Assembly: GCA_004764695.1 (NCBI GenBank)
Contig: SMSO01000036.1
Span: 392,001-456,000 of the forward strand
DNA length: 64,000 nt
Source: Schizochytrium sp. TIO01
Taxonomy: Eukaryota > Sar > Bigyra > Thraustochytrida > Thraustochytriidae
Direction: 5' to 3'
Both the position numbers and the translations under genes were made by a program. The notes beneath the pieces were generated by a model. It was not told the origin of the DNA. It ran no database searches and saw only the letters and a list, made by a program, of their open reading frames with translations. Shown here piece by piece: positions 11,242 to 22,882 of the stretch. The stretch's first letter is position 1, and each line of letters opens with the position of its first letter.

Positions 11242-12192
11242 AACTTTCTCTCGAGCTCCTTTGTTCAACCCTGCGTGGTCTCGGCATCCCATCATACCTT
11301 GTCAAGAGAAGGACAACTTTGATTGACGGCTCACACGCGCTTTATGGGTGGGTAAATGAGCCAAGACGGCCGAGAGCCCTCTTGGCGAGCAGCTTGCGGA
11401 GGGCGCCGTTTCCGCGACGCCAGCGCGTCTCTTCTCGCCCATGGCTTGCCTGCTTGCATGCTTGCTTGCTCGAATTTCATGACCCAAAGCGGAAACTCGC
11501 AAAATAGTTCTTCAAAGTTAGTTGTTTTCGACGAAAACGATTCTCATTTCCGAAGTCTTTCATTGTTTTTTTAACTTTACAAGTAAAGTTTTAAGTTCGA
11601 AAATTAAATTTAATAGTAGGTATTGCTCGCCTTCCAAACGCACACACCCTACTTCTTCGCACCCTCTCAGCTCCACTGTCTCTGCAGAAACCCTCTGGAG
11701 CCTAGAGGGCCCGGGTCTTTCGATATATCTGCTTCCCTCAGCCTACTGGTCAGAGGCGCACTTGCCTACTCATAACACTAGCAGTGGGAATGAAAGGGTC
11801 AGTAAGAAGGCGGAGCAAGGCTGTGGCGGGGGTTAGCACATAGACAGATAAAACTATAGGACAGCCAACCACTGAGGGAAAGACACCACACAAGCCGGGA
11901 ATGAAAGACCCGCGGGAGGGGACAGCGATCGAAGCGGATTAAAATTTACTTTTGGATTTGGAAGAGCTTGTTTGAGAAGTAGAGCATTGGCAACGAAGGC
12001 GAGCATCAAGAGCTTGAGAAGGAGCAAAAGCAGAAGCAGGAGTAGAAGCAGTGGAGATAGGAGGAAGGGAGCGACGGCGAAACGACGGTGCACTCCGAGG
12101 GACCAGGGAACCATGGCGGGTGGAGTTCACCCGATATTGGGCCTGAACAAACAACGCATAGAAGAGCAAAAAACAGTTTTCCAGTGTACCAT

Positions 12193-12262
12193 CACTATGT
12201 ATGCATGCATGCATGCATGCATATCTACGCATGTAACTTTATGCATGCATAAATACGCATAC
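12193..12262. repeat. (ATGC)n-type self-complementary repeat
   Basis: Tandem ATGC/GCAT units interrupted by related ACGC and ATAC steps. The unit is self-complementary, so the tract could form cruciforms. Confidence 0.75.
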
Positions 12263-12299
12263 ATGCGCGCATAATTAGATATCATGCGTGTGTAGCTCT

Positions 12300-15200
12300 T
12301 GGGATAAGGAATAGTCGAGACAAGCTATTGTTGAAGGCAGCGCCTTTAAGAGCACAGAAGTGTGCGGCCACGCCAATCCGGACCAGACTTCCGTGCTCCC
12401 TTCCTACCGACTCGGACACTCTTCAATAGAGTACCTCGCATCGAAGCACCGTGATGGGTAAGTGGTTTATTTAGTACCGACGTTGATCACTCTGTCACCC
12501 GACTTTTATATGGTTTGCCAGAGAGACAGGCAAAATCTACGGCACCACGATGTTTGTTGCAATAAATACCTATAAACCTGTTGAGCACCTCGAAAATCGT
12601 GTATAGGAGAGCCTCTTCTATTGGATCCAATAACAAGTTGAGGAGAAAGAAGAAGCAAACGATGAAACTCTGCGTACAAAAGGGTAGATCTGAAGAGAGA
12701 AGCGTGTGCAAGAATTCGATCAATTAATTAATTTTCTCTCTTTCACTTTTATATATCTTTTTCTGTTATTAGGCCTCTCTATATATTTAAAACTTAATTT
12801 TAAAAAATATTTTTAAAAAATATATAATTCCTTTTTGAACGAAATCCTTTGCCAAACCTTGACTACGAACTGGTATAGCAATAGCATGGTAGTGCTGCTG
12901 GCCGAACTGGCTTAGGCACTGGTGGACTTTCTCTGACTGGCTGTCAGGTAGTCAGAGCACCCCGACGGCTTTTGTTTCATGCTTTTAATTACAGTTTCCG
13001 TCCCTAGCGGCTCAGCAGTACTCACAGCGCACGGGCTTTTGTTGGTATTAGTACCTTCCTTTAACAGCAAACTTTTACACTTATCAAACTTAGACTCGAA
13101 CCTGCGAGTTACGCGTGAAAGATATAGATTTGGCTGTTTTTTTTAAAAGCATCGAACACGTCATTCTAATCAGCCAATGCAGCACGAATTTCAATTCCTT
13201 GAAAATAAGTGAAAATTGCTTAGAGGTGGGACTTTGGATCACTTTACAAAAAAGATCAAATACCTACAAAAATCATCATATATACCAGTTCTCAGAAAAC
13301 ATGAAACCTTAACACCTTCTCAGGGACTATTACAGGTATTGAATGAGAGGTCTTGTTGTCGGGCTCAGCTTGGGGAGCTAAGTTTAGACCCTTCGCTACG
13401 ATGGGTGGAAGAATGTTGAGTTTCAAGCGGAAACTGTGAATTGCTCAAAGCTTTCGACTACTAAATACTCTGTACAGAAGGCAAAAATAGCTTCCGTTAA
13501 ATTTTTACAAATATTTACGAGGACTCGTTAAGCCAGAGTGGTTCGGCCCATGGTTGTGATAAACCTTTAAAGACCACTGTAGATTGTTTACATACATACT
13601 CTAGGACTCAAGAACACCTTGCTTTCTTTCGCTAAGAAACATTTAATAACTTCACATCAGGATGATACCACAAGGATAATTCACGAGCATAGGAATGCCC
13701 TCGTGCAGCCAATTTGACCTTATGAATTCCGTTTAATATTAGGTTCTCCAATCTCAGCTACGATGGATAGTTCGCTTTGGTCCTCTTAGTAGTTATTTGA
13801 TGATTACTTTCTATTCTTACTTGCCGTTAGCAAACATGAGTTCTGACACCTTGAATGATTATAGGTAGTCACAGTGTGCATCGGGGTGAGTAACTTTTGC
13901 TCTTCGCTTCAAACTCAGCATATCGTCAAACTGATTCAAGAATTGCAGATGTAGGCTTGTGAAACGTGTTAGGAATAAAATATGGGGCGACAGTTGCGTT
14001 GCCTGATCATCGACCCTATTCTAGCTGCCTTAGTTAGGACGATTATGCGAAAGAGTATCATGCCTACAAACTAGGTATGAGAGGGGAAAAAAAAAAAAAA
14101 AAAAAAGAGTTTCGAAAGAATATGCAGATTGGTTTTACTTTGGGAGCTTTGTTCAAGTATAGTACCTGGAATTACACTTCATCCTCCTTTCCCCGTGGAG
14201 ATACGACATGCTGAGACTAATCCCATCTTAGCTTGTCACAATTAGGAAAAGTCATGCAAATTAATAAGGACTAATCAAGAGAGTAGTTGTGAGGATAATG
14301 ACGGACGAAAGTAATGAGAAAATTATTTTCTTGGTTTGATATCAGCTCTTCGGTTGCGAATGAAAATCAACGATAATATCAGAGGCAAGAATGAGTATTT
14401 TTCGACTTATTTGGCAAACAGTACACTAAGAAATTATCTTTCCTTGTCCTTTTGCATTTCAAACTTAATCAACAAGTACGCGATTATCAACCTAAATTTA
14501 TATCTCACTTTGAGTTTCAACATGTTTTACCAGAGACTCGAATTCTCTATTAAGGAGTGCAGTTGCTGTTGGTATCGCCTCCATGATCTTGCGGAATAAT
14601 ATTTTGCAGGCAACTATATTGGCGTAGAAACCAAAGGGCTCACCACAAACTTTATATTATAGTATGGACATAGCGAGGAGATTTTGTTTGTCTCATCAGG
14701 AATGGTTGGCTTGGACATTCTAAGATTGTCCCAAGACGCGACACTCTATTGGTTCTTTGAAAACTGCAGCCACCAGAAGATCGCCTCTGAATTTCAAATT
14801 TTTAACTCCCTCCCCTCCCCTCCCCTCCCATTTTTTTTTCTGTTTTTTTTTCTTCCTTCCTTTTGAATTAAAACCTTCAAACCGATCGAGAATCTACATC
14901 ATGGTACACGAGCTATTTGGTGAAAAAGGGTTTCTAAGAATACATTAGGTTTTAGTTCATCCCGAATAGTGCATGGTCTGTTGATCTGTCAAACAGAGTG
15001 CTAAGTATTGGGGAAGCCTTCAAGTCAACAATTTTTTGGTACTAGGTAGGTACGTCCACTACGTCCAACCACTGCTACATACCTACTATTGTGTTAACTT
15101 GATGTTTTACCCAAGTCAAAGGATTGATGGGAATAATCTCTCAGAGTGCGTTATAAGTACAAAGCTGCTGAGCATCCAAGACAGCCTATATATTGCTATA

Positions 15201-17247
15201 TGTATACTTGAAGTTTAACCCAAGTAAAACTTGAGGTACCTCTGTTTAGCGAGACTAAAGATTGCCACTGGACCCCAGATCTTTCTACTAATAAACCTGA
15301 ACTATGGTGGCTGCTCCCGGCTTGGAGGATAGGATGAACTTGTATGCAGAACTTCCACTGGGTCGTCGTCAAGATTTTTTGCTGCTGGAACCTTAGCAAT
15401 TGTTCCAGTAAGAACCATAAAATTAAATAAGCAAACTCAAGGGTGGTCAAATTCGACATTATCCCAGCAACAAATTAAGAGAATCGAAAGTGCCCTTCAA
15501 AGCCATTTCGCTCGTGGTGATACCATCAATCTTCATTAGCATTGAATATGAACTGATCCTCAATGAATTATGTACCTCGGGTTTCCCAGGCTTGGATTGT
15601 TTCGCAAATGAAAATCCTCTTTATTCTATGATATTGTCTCTTAACCTCGTACTGTTCGATACCCTCGTGAATTTCATGTTTGCTGAGGAAACTGTTTTCT
15701 ATTCAAGGTTATAAGTCCAAAGCGCAGATCTAGGATTGGTTCCGACCTCACGTCTTTTCTCGTTCTGTAATTAATGCTATGTTTCCTTCTTTCGATTTAT
15801 TGTCGTTTGCAGTACTTCCAGGTTGTCTAAAGCCATCCTACATGCGTTGAAAGAATCCAGGCTCCGAATGTGTACATCACATATCCACATACGTACATCA
15901 CGAAGTTTATAGAATTTTGACATACATCGACATGATTCTGGTGATGTTATTGAAAAAGTAAAGAATTGACGTTTTTGACGATATGGGCTCAGATTTGAAC
16001 ACAATCTCTCAAATGATTTACTTATCTACTTACAAAATATTGAACTCTCTTTATAACGAGTTAAATAGATGGTAAGTACATCAGGAATATGAAAGAACTA
16101 AACTTGACCTGGAAGCTTTGAGTCGCAATTCCTAGTCACACATGTAAAACATCGTTTTGAGGGATGATTATATTTTTAAGTGTTAGATTACAAGCGCTGA
16201 AAGGTCATTGAACGTGATAAGGATTTCAGCTTTTAGATTTAAAGATGTTAGTTTAATCATCGCATACACTCGCCCCGATTCATTTGTATTGACGGTATGT
16301 CTATCTGACAGCTGCCTAATGTTGTTTTGCATTGTTAGTCGCCTTCAGTAATGAGTGCTCCGATTACTAGATAACTGTGCCAAAGATCACATAGTCACAA
16401 CAACGATAACACGTAACAATATAATATATAAAAATGTATGCATATATTGGGGTTTTATGAAGAAATACCTCATATTGCTTACTGTCATGAACCTGTGTCT
16501 GGGAAAGAAAACGTATCTTTAAATCAAAGAAAGCATCCATATATAATTTTAAAAGAAGAGATGGACAAAAAAGGCATGGTACGAAAACAGACTAAATCTG
16601 AGAAAAAGATGGGGGAAAAAACAGTGCCATAACAAAGATGTCCTTCAATGGACAAAGAAAGTGTATGTGTAAGCGTGTATGTATGTGGATACAAATCTTA
16701 GAGAGATTGAGATCAATTGAGAGCATGCGCTATTCCAGTCTATTTTTAATAGGCAAATATATTCCAGGTAAAATATTTTACCAAGAACCAGAGTCACCAA
16801 TGTGAGTGGATGAAACGCTTCATGTTGTACTCTTCGAAGTCAGGTGTCAGTCAGAGCTAGAGTTGTTCTGTAGAGAGGCACAGTCTAAAGCTCGGGAGGG
16901 GGTGGGTTCGTTATCAGGGAATACGCAAGTATGCGCGGAAAGGAGAAATATGAGGCCAGAGAATACAGTAGCACGAGGCCCATTATCTCTGGACACCATC
17001 CAAACACTGCTCATTTGATGGCAGGTCTAATCTAACACAGAAGAACAGATAGGAAGCTGCAAAAGAGCGCTAGGAACAGGTGATGGAATTGAAAGGGATA
17101 AAGGAGTGGTATGGCGAAATAGGAGAATCCCAAGCCGGATGTCAAACACCAGACATATAGGCCAACGGGGAAACCATAACAAATTGCACATTCGCGCAAC
17201 ACATTTTATATCCAGCCTTACAAAAGAAGAGTGATCAAGCTTGAACC
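12300..17247. other. AT-richer gene-free region with few microsatellites
   Basis: No intact gene seen. It differs from the 20.6-37.4 kb desert in being AT-richer with few tandem repeats, apart from a poly-A run at about 14086-14106. It holds a possible Copia RNase H relic near 15.3 kb. A small ATG-started frame at 16438-16632 (64 aa, Lys-rich C-terminal half) has no recognisable family and may be chance. Confidence 0.5.
15265..15400 (-). mobile_element. Possible decayed Ty1/Copia RNase H fragment
   Basis: Read on the minus strand with one frame change, short blocks resemble the Copia RNase H core: AKNLDDDP, then GSSAYKFILSS, then GAATIV. The Copia consensus there is of the form WAxDxDDRxSTSGYxFxLxGGxxSW. 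After this the frame is closed by several stops. No LTRs, integrase or reverse transcriptase motifs were found nearby. If real, it is an old, dead fragment; the match is by eye only. Confidence 0.25.
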
Positions 17248-20200
17248 TTAAGAGGAACTGGGGCAAAGATCTCCAGAGCCAAAGGTCAGCTGCACAGAGT
17301 AAGCACGAGCGGGATCACAGAAGATGTTGGGGAGAACAGAGTACATGGGGCACTTGGCCGAGTCCACAGTACATTTGACGAACTCCAGGTTGGCAGTAAA
17401 GAGCTCAGTGTACCTGGAGTCAGAGGCAGGAACACGCAGAGTATCACAAGGAGGGATGTGATCAGGAATAAAGAGGATTTCATCACCAGTATCGGCGTTG
17501 ATGATGGAGGTTCCAATCATGCAAGGGTCCTTGCCTCCGAGCTGGTCGTACTCATCAAGGGAATCAACACAGAGGTCGCTAGTTGGGGTCACATCAAGGA
17601 AGTTTGTGTAGTCACGCTTGCACTTTTTGTAGTCAGAGTCATCGAATTGACGGCAAAAGAAGTTGATCCAGCGGGTCTCAAGGTCTTTGTAGGTTCCGTT
17701 GATGATCTTGTCAGCGCAAGTAAGGTAATCGTCAAAATCAAGGACTGCGGTGTACTTGCACCAATTCACAATGGCAAATTCAATCTCGGCGCCGGTGCAG
17801 GTTGGGTGCCAAATATCCTTACAGAGGCGACCGAGCTGAACCTCAGCGCCAGCTTCAACAGCATCGAGACCACATTTCAGGCCATTCTCGTTAACAGTAG
17901 ACTCGCCACGAGCGTCAGTAAGGTCACCAGTTAGGCAGAAACCGTCAAGCGCTGAGTACGGAAGATACTCCGAAATGCCTTGAATATTGATGCGAGCACC
18001 AGCGTAGACTCCTTCAGAGTAGGCACGGATGCAACGGAACTGAACAAAAGCCGAGGTTGAAGTGTAAGTCATTGCACACGGCCGCTCAAGACCGTTCATG
18101 TCAACATCGCCACAAACAAAAGTAAAACCATCAGCAGAAAGAGAGGAGGAGAGGCCTCCACCGGTGCTCCAGGCATCAGTGGCATCGTCGTTGAAGCACT
18201 CTTCAGGGTCAAAGCGGTGGTAGCCTTCGCTAGGCATAACGATATCCAGACCCGTGATTACACTGCGTTCACCAAGGAAGATACGGATATCAAAGTCCTC
18301 GCTAGAGTACATAGTGACGTTGGGGAGCCAGTTGGCTTCCTCGGCCAACTCCCAGTTGGGTTGGCAAGGGCTACCGTAGAAAGCAATTGCAGCATGGTGG
18401 TCCTTGATAAGATTGTTGAGAGTGGAATTCCAGACGCAAGTGTTACCGAGATGATCACGTTGGTTACCACAAACCGAAGAGCTGTAGGAGCAGTCAGCCT
18501 TGCGGGCATCGCACTCAATCCACTTAACCTCGTCAGCACTATCAAAGGGAACGAGGATGGGATCACCCCAGGTCATGCAGGTTTCGCAGCAGGTAGAAAC
18601 CCAGGTTCCAGTCGCATCTTCTGCGTCATCAGTGAGGGTGATGTTAATATCGACGTAAGCAGAAGAGCTGCTGATCGAGGAGCAATCCACATTGTCGGGA
18701 GGATTGTCGATATCACAAAAGGGGGCACTGGACACGGTCACGTTAAGGCAGATGGGAGCACCATCATTCTCAAGCATGCAGCACTGGGTTGGGCAGCTAG
18801 AGACAATGTCAGTGGAGCTGGTCTCAGAGCAAGCCTCGGGCTCACTGTCAGAAGCACTGCTGGAAGTGACCGAATCGGCAAGGTCCATTTCAACAATACT
18901 GCCAACAGTAAGAGCAGGCAATGGACTAAAGCCACGGGCGGCGTTACAGGTATCAGACATACCGCACTGCTCAAGGTAGACGTCATAGAGAAAAACCTCC
19001 GGGTAATCAGCGCCAGTAAGAACAAGGTCGACGTCACACACAAGACGAGACAGAGGAATAGAAGCAATGGTCTCGCGGGTTCCATCATCGAGTTCGACGA
19101 CAACCTGTACACCGTTGAAGCATTCTTCGGTGTTTACCTCAAGCGAAGCATCGAGGTCACACTCGGTAGAAGCCACGATGGAGTTGAGCTGGTAGCCACT
19201 CTCAGCGTAGACCTCCGGGAATCCAAAGTCTTCGACCTTCTTGGTGCACTCCCGGGTAAGGGTGTCATCGTAGTTAGAGATGATGCGGCAGAAATAGTTT
19301 GACCAGGTGTTGTAGGAGGGGAGGCCGGCAATCTCCTTCTTAATCTGGGTAATAAGAGTCGAAGCGCAGTTAGTAGGCTTAAGGCTATCGGGGAGACTGT
19401 TACAGAAAGCGTTGACTGTGGTCTCGTAGGTCTCACTAGTGCAAGCCTTGGAGATGGTGCGGCAGACCAAGAGGTTAGGGGAGTATTTTGCCATGCAGAG
19501 GGAGTGGAAGTTCTCAATATCACTTTGAGTGGCTTCGCCCATATCCATAACGGAGGTGACGCAGAAACCATCCTCGACGGAATCAAGGGCTGCCTCGTCA
19601 GCTGTGTCGGAGACATAGAGGGTCTCAATATCCCAGCGAGCACGAGTAGAGCTCATGTACTGGCAGATCATGCGAAGACCCATCTTCTCAACCTCCAACT
19701 CCCAAATCACCTGCTTGCCGTTATCCTGTACAGTTGCGTTACCAAAGTCACGGATGTTGTCTGCGTTTGACCAAGCATCCCAGGAGCCAGCGGTGTCAAG
19801 GCAGGTCTGCGCGTCAAGGCTGGAAACAACACCATCGTAGGAGATGTCGACCTGCGTGATGATGCCACGTTCACCAATGGTGACAACCAAAGAGTACGAC
19901 GGCTCGTCACCTCCAGTTGGGGTACGGCTGTACATGGTCATGGTGGGGGCGGTGTTCTTGCCTTGGAGGACCATCTGACACGGGGATCCATCGTTGTCGA
20001 AGCTAGTCCAGTTTGAGTCGGGCTCATCTGGGAGGTAAACGCACTGGTTACCATAGTAGTCTACACGGCTTTCGCAAGTCTCCTTTGACTGTTCGCAGGT
20101 TTCGGAAGATCCGTCGTCAACACGACCATCGCAAAGTACGAACTCAGCGTAAACTCCGCAAAATGAGACTCCCTCGGGATCACCGTAGAGCTTGCAGGTG

Positions 20201-20601
20201 CGGGAGCACGAGTACTCAGCGGTGGCATTGTTGGACATCGAGATAGGAATCGTAAGTGTGGCGCTGGACGAGACGCTGGAGACCTCGGTCGGGCGGACGA
20301 CGGAGGAGACAGTCGAGGGGAGCTCGAGCTTGACCTCTCTGCATGAATCCTCGTCGGTGACACCTTGAGAGCAGCATGCGTCAAAGGTGCTAACACTAGG
20401 GCTGCTGGACTGGCAGATAGTACAGTCTGTGCGTGTGGTCACAGAGACAGTTGAAGACATCAGAGAAGCAGTCAGGCCGCTGCTAAGGTCAGAGCACATG
20501 GCTGTAGTCGTCACGTTGCATGTGTCATCGGCATTCACCTGAGACACGCTCGCAAGCGCCAAGAGCGCCACGCTCATAGCGGCACGCCAGGACGGTGCCA
20601 T
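17248..20601 (-). CDS. Secreted Cys-rich protein with two related modules, 1,117 aa
   Basis: Function unknown. Seen: a signal peptide (residues 1-24, hydrophobic core VALLALASV, likely cleaved after VNA), many Cys residues and many N-glycosylation sequons. There is no C-terminal membrane segment, so secretion is inferred. The mature protein has two related modules with matching landmarks. Module A (about 110-520) has CKLYGDP, YYGNQCVY, DGSPCQ, GERGIITQVDI and FCVTS. Module B (about 620-1090) has CMTWGDP, HLGNTCVW, YGSPCQ, GERSVITGLDI and FCLTG. Each module ends in a Cys-rich, probably helical stretch. The WGDP/YGDP step recalls the start of von Willebrand D domains, but the full VWD pattern is not evident. 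Codons favour G/C at third positions more than most neighbours, which may mean high expression. The start ATG directly precedes the signal peptide. The ORF is intronless. Confidence 0.85.
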   Translation of the reverse strand: MAPSWRAAMSVALLALASVSQVNADDTCNVTTTAMCSDLSSGLTASLMSSTVSVTTRTDCTICQSSSPSVSTFDACCSQGVTDEDSCREVKLELPSTVSSVVRPTEVSSVSSSATLTIPISMSNNATAEYSCSRTCKLYGDPEGVSFCGVYAEFVLCDGRVDDGSSETCEQSKETCESRVDYYGNQCVYLPDEPDSNWTSFDNDGSPCQMVLQGKNTAPTMTMYSRTPTGGDEPSYSLVVTIGERGIITQVDISYDGVVSSLDAQTCLDTAGSWDAWSNADNIRDFGNATVQDNGKQVIWELEVEKMGLRMICQYMSSTRARWDIETLYVSDTADEAALDSVEDGFCVTSVMDMGEATQSDIENFHSLCMAKYSPNLLVCRTISKACTSETYETTVNAFCNSLPDSLKPTNCASTLITQIKKEIAGLPSYNTWSNYFCRIISNYDDTLTRECTKKVEDFGFPEVYAESGYQLNSIVASTECDLDASLEVNTEECFNGVQVVVELDDGTRETIASIPLSRLVCDVDLVLTGADYPEVFLYDVYLEQCGMSDTCNAARGFSPLPALTVGSIVEMDLADSVTSSSASDSEPEACSETSSTDIVSSCPTQCCMLENDGAPICLNVTVSSAPFCDIDNPPDNVDCSSISSSSAYVDINITLTDDAEDATGTWVSTCCETCMTWGDPILVPFDSADEVKWIECDARKADCSYSSSVCGNQRDHLGNTCVWNSTLNNLIKDHHAAIAFYGSPCQPNWELAEEANWLPNVTMYSSEDFDIRIFLGERSVITGLDIVMPSEGYHRFDPEECFNDDATDAWSTGGGLSSSLSADGFTFVCGDVDMNGLERPCAMTYTSTSAFVQFRCIRAYSEGVYAGARINIQGISEYLPYSALDGFCLTGDLTDARGESTVNENGLKCGLDAVEAGAEVQLGRLCKDIWHPTCTGAEIEFAIVNWCKYTAVLDFDDYLTCADKIINGTYKDLETRWINFFCRQFDDSDYKKCKRDYTNFLDVTPTSDLCVDSLDEYDQLGGKDPCMIGTSIINADTGDEILFIPDHIPPCDTLRVPASDSRYTELFTANLEFVKCTVDSAKCPMYSVLPNIFCDPARAYSVQLTFGSGDLCPSSS

Positions 20602-20765
20602 ATTGTCCCTCCTTTTTTCCTAAACGAAGCACCGAAGAACTAGCAAATATTATTAAAAAACAGACGAAAGAACGCCAAGAGAGAACACCAAGGTTCTGCT
20701 CTTGCTTCGATCACGAAGAGGGGCGCGCGCCTGGTCTAGGACCACGACCCGCTCACACCTTTCAG

Positions 20766-20766
<1 letters not shown>

Positions 20767-20802
<36 letters not shown>
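20767..20802. repeat. (CTG)n trinucleotide repeat
   Basis: About 12 uninterrupted CTG units, located about 165 bp upstream of the start codon of the secreted Cys-rich protein gene, which points the other way. Confidence 0.9.
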
Positions 20803-21866
20803 GCTGTTGGCGTGTATGTATGCCAACAACCAGCTCGCCAGCTAGCTCTCTCGCTCTTGGGCTCGTCAACCTACTACCTACGGAAGAGGTAGGGCACGCG
20901 ATCACCAATTGCGGTCGATCTGCTACAAGTAGTAAAAGTAGGTGGTACCTGCCGCTGCCTTTGCGCGGGTCTTTGTGGTTTGGACTCCACGCGAGCACCT
21001 ATGCTGATTGAGTTATGCGTGCTGTTGTTGACCGGGTCTGGGCGGCCGGGCAGCGATTGGGAATTGCTGGCAGATCGATCGCGCAAGTCGATCTACTACT
21101 GTAGTTGAAAGATTGGGGTTTGTTTGTTTGTTTGTTTATTGTCATCATTCAATGAAAAGAAATGAGCTAATGGGCTTTAAAAGTGTAACTATTGGTAGGG
21201 TTTTCAGAGGGGAAGTAAGCAAACTATCATTTTAGAATAAAAAGGTTTTTAACGCAATGTTAATAATTAGTATTGTTAAAATAAAAATAAAAATGAAAAT
21301 GTTTATTTTGTAAAAGTCACTTTAGAATATAATAATGTAAAATGAAAAGAATGGCATGTGTTTGACGACGTAAAGCAGAAGAGAGAAAAGCAAACGCAGG
21401 ATAGGAGTTTGCGTTAGCGCAGGCCGTCCTGAGTGGGGCTCATCGAAGGTGGGGAAGAAGGCAGACTCCAACTTCCTTGTTCCAGGAGCTGATTACAATT
21501 GGGCGGTAGCCGCGTCAGGAGCAACCAATTTAGACCCCAAAGAAAGAAAGAAACCTTTTCCACATTGCATCACTCACCACTTCCGCAACAACAAAGGAAA
21601 AAAAGAACCATTGCAATAGTTTTAATTTATCTAAAATAAACTAATTAATCTTTACTTTAATAACTAACAACTAAAAAGTCATGATCGATAAAAATGCACA
21701 GAAGAGCAATGGTCCAATGGTCGCTTTTTTCTTCTGTGCCTTTGCCGCTGCTCGCGTTTGCTTTCCCCCCATTCCTATACTCCACTGTCCCGTCCAGGTT
21801 TTAAAGACTTACTTCTTGATCACCGTAGGGCGACTCGATCCGAATGTGTGACTGACTTGACTTGAC

Positions 21867-21920
21867 TTCTTCTTCTTCTTCTTCTTCTTTTTTCTTCTTC
21901 TTCTTCTTCTTCTTTCTTCT
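21867..21920. repeat. (TTC)n repeat, interrupted
   Basis: Purine/pyrimidine-asymmetric TTC triplets with small TTTTTTC interruptions. Confidence 0.85.
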
Positions 21921-22826
21921 TCAATAAGTAAGAGTAAGTGGCATGCGCCTTGCACCACTTTTTTGAGCTGTTTGTTTCTTTGCTTCTCTTGTTTCTCCTT
22001 TCAATTAAAATAAAATCAAGATGAGCAACCAAGGAAGGAAAAGAAAAGCAGCGCATGCTTTCTATTCCTTCAAAACAAGTTGAAGTCTTCTTTTTTCATA
22101 GGGCGCGGGGGTTCCTTCTCGTCGTCTGTTTTGGCTCAAACAAAACTAGCTACTAAGCCAACAACAACAATAACAACAACAATAACATCACCATCATCGA
22201 CAACAACAATAACAACGAAAATATACGCATCGAACAAACGAGCAACCGAAGGAAAGAGCCTCATAACTAGGTTTCCCTTCAGGCAGTGGAATTTCTCATA
22301 TCTTTCGCCCAGAGGAATGAATGAATGAATAAATTCTGAATGAATGAATGAATGAATGAATTAATTCTGACTCTCTTGTTCTGACGCCATCACTATCACA
22401 GCAGTGAATGAATGCTTCGCTTATTCCGTTGCAAGCCAATGATGCATTACATAAAGTCCGAGCCGCATTCTCTTCAAAGCTTGTCAGATCTCGCGTTGCA
22501 ATGGGCATCGGCACCGCAGGTTCTGATCTCAAGCGGCGCCAAGTGCGAGGGAGTATGACCTGCAATCGATGCCCTCGGTACCCATGCAGGGCATTCGTAT
22601 CGCGCCTGCTCCTCCGCGAGTTCAACTAGTTTTTGGCATTCTCGACTCTGCCACGAACTCTTTCCGGGCTTTCAGGAGGCGTCGTGGATCATGCGCCCCT
22701 CAAATTCAGTCTCACGCGCAGCAAAACGAACCCACAGACTGAGTTCGCTCTTAGGCAGCAGTCCTTGCTCTGAGTTCTTGAAGAACTTCATGCGATGGCA
22801 ATTCTTGCATCCATACGTCCAACGCA

Positions 22827-22882
22827 TTCATTCATTCATTCATTCATTCATTCATTCATTCATTCATTTATTATTCATTCAT
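22827..22882. repeat. (ATTC)n tetranucleotide repeat
   Basis: About ten ATTC units followed by degenerate ATTT/ATTC units. A complementary-phase GAAT block lies at about 22315-22359. Confidence 0.9.

Larger units (their letters stand above)
9328..12300. other. No intact gene; simple-sequence tracts
   Basis: Contains a long polypyrimidine stretch (about 9470-9570), an AT-rich patch at 10250-10300, a CAGCA pentamer repeat (about 11210-11240) and an ATGC repeat block (about 12193-12260). The minus strand at 10819-11172 reads as an open frame rich in Glu, Lys, Ala and Arg (for example KWAQELAPEVEASKKET). It lacks a convincing start or homology, and an overlapping plus-strand ORF (10542-10979) is equally long, so neither is called. 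Confidence 0.5.

Noticed and set aside
13082-13110. Second tRNA-like GTTCGA box on the minus strand
   Set aside because: T-stem mispairs and no cloverleaf can be drawn.
18217-19302. 361-aa plus-strand ORF inside the Cys-rich protein gene
   Set aside because: It is the antisense frame of a strongly codon-biased gene, which is commonly open; the minus frame has a signal peptide, sequons and an internal repeat.
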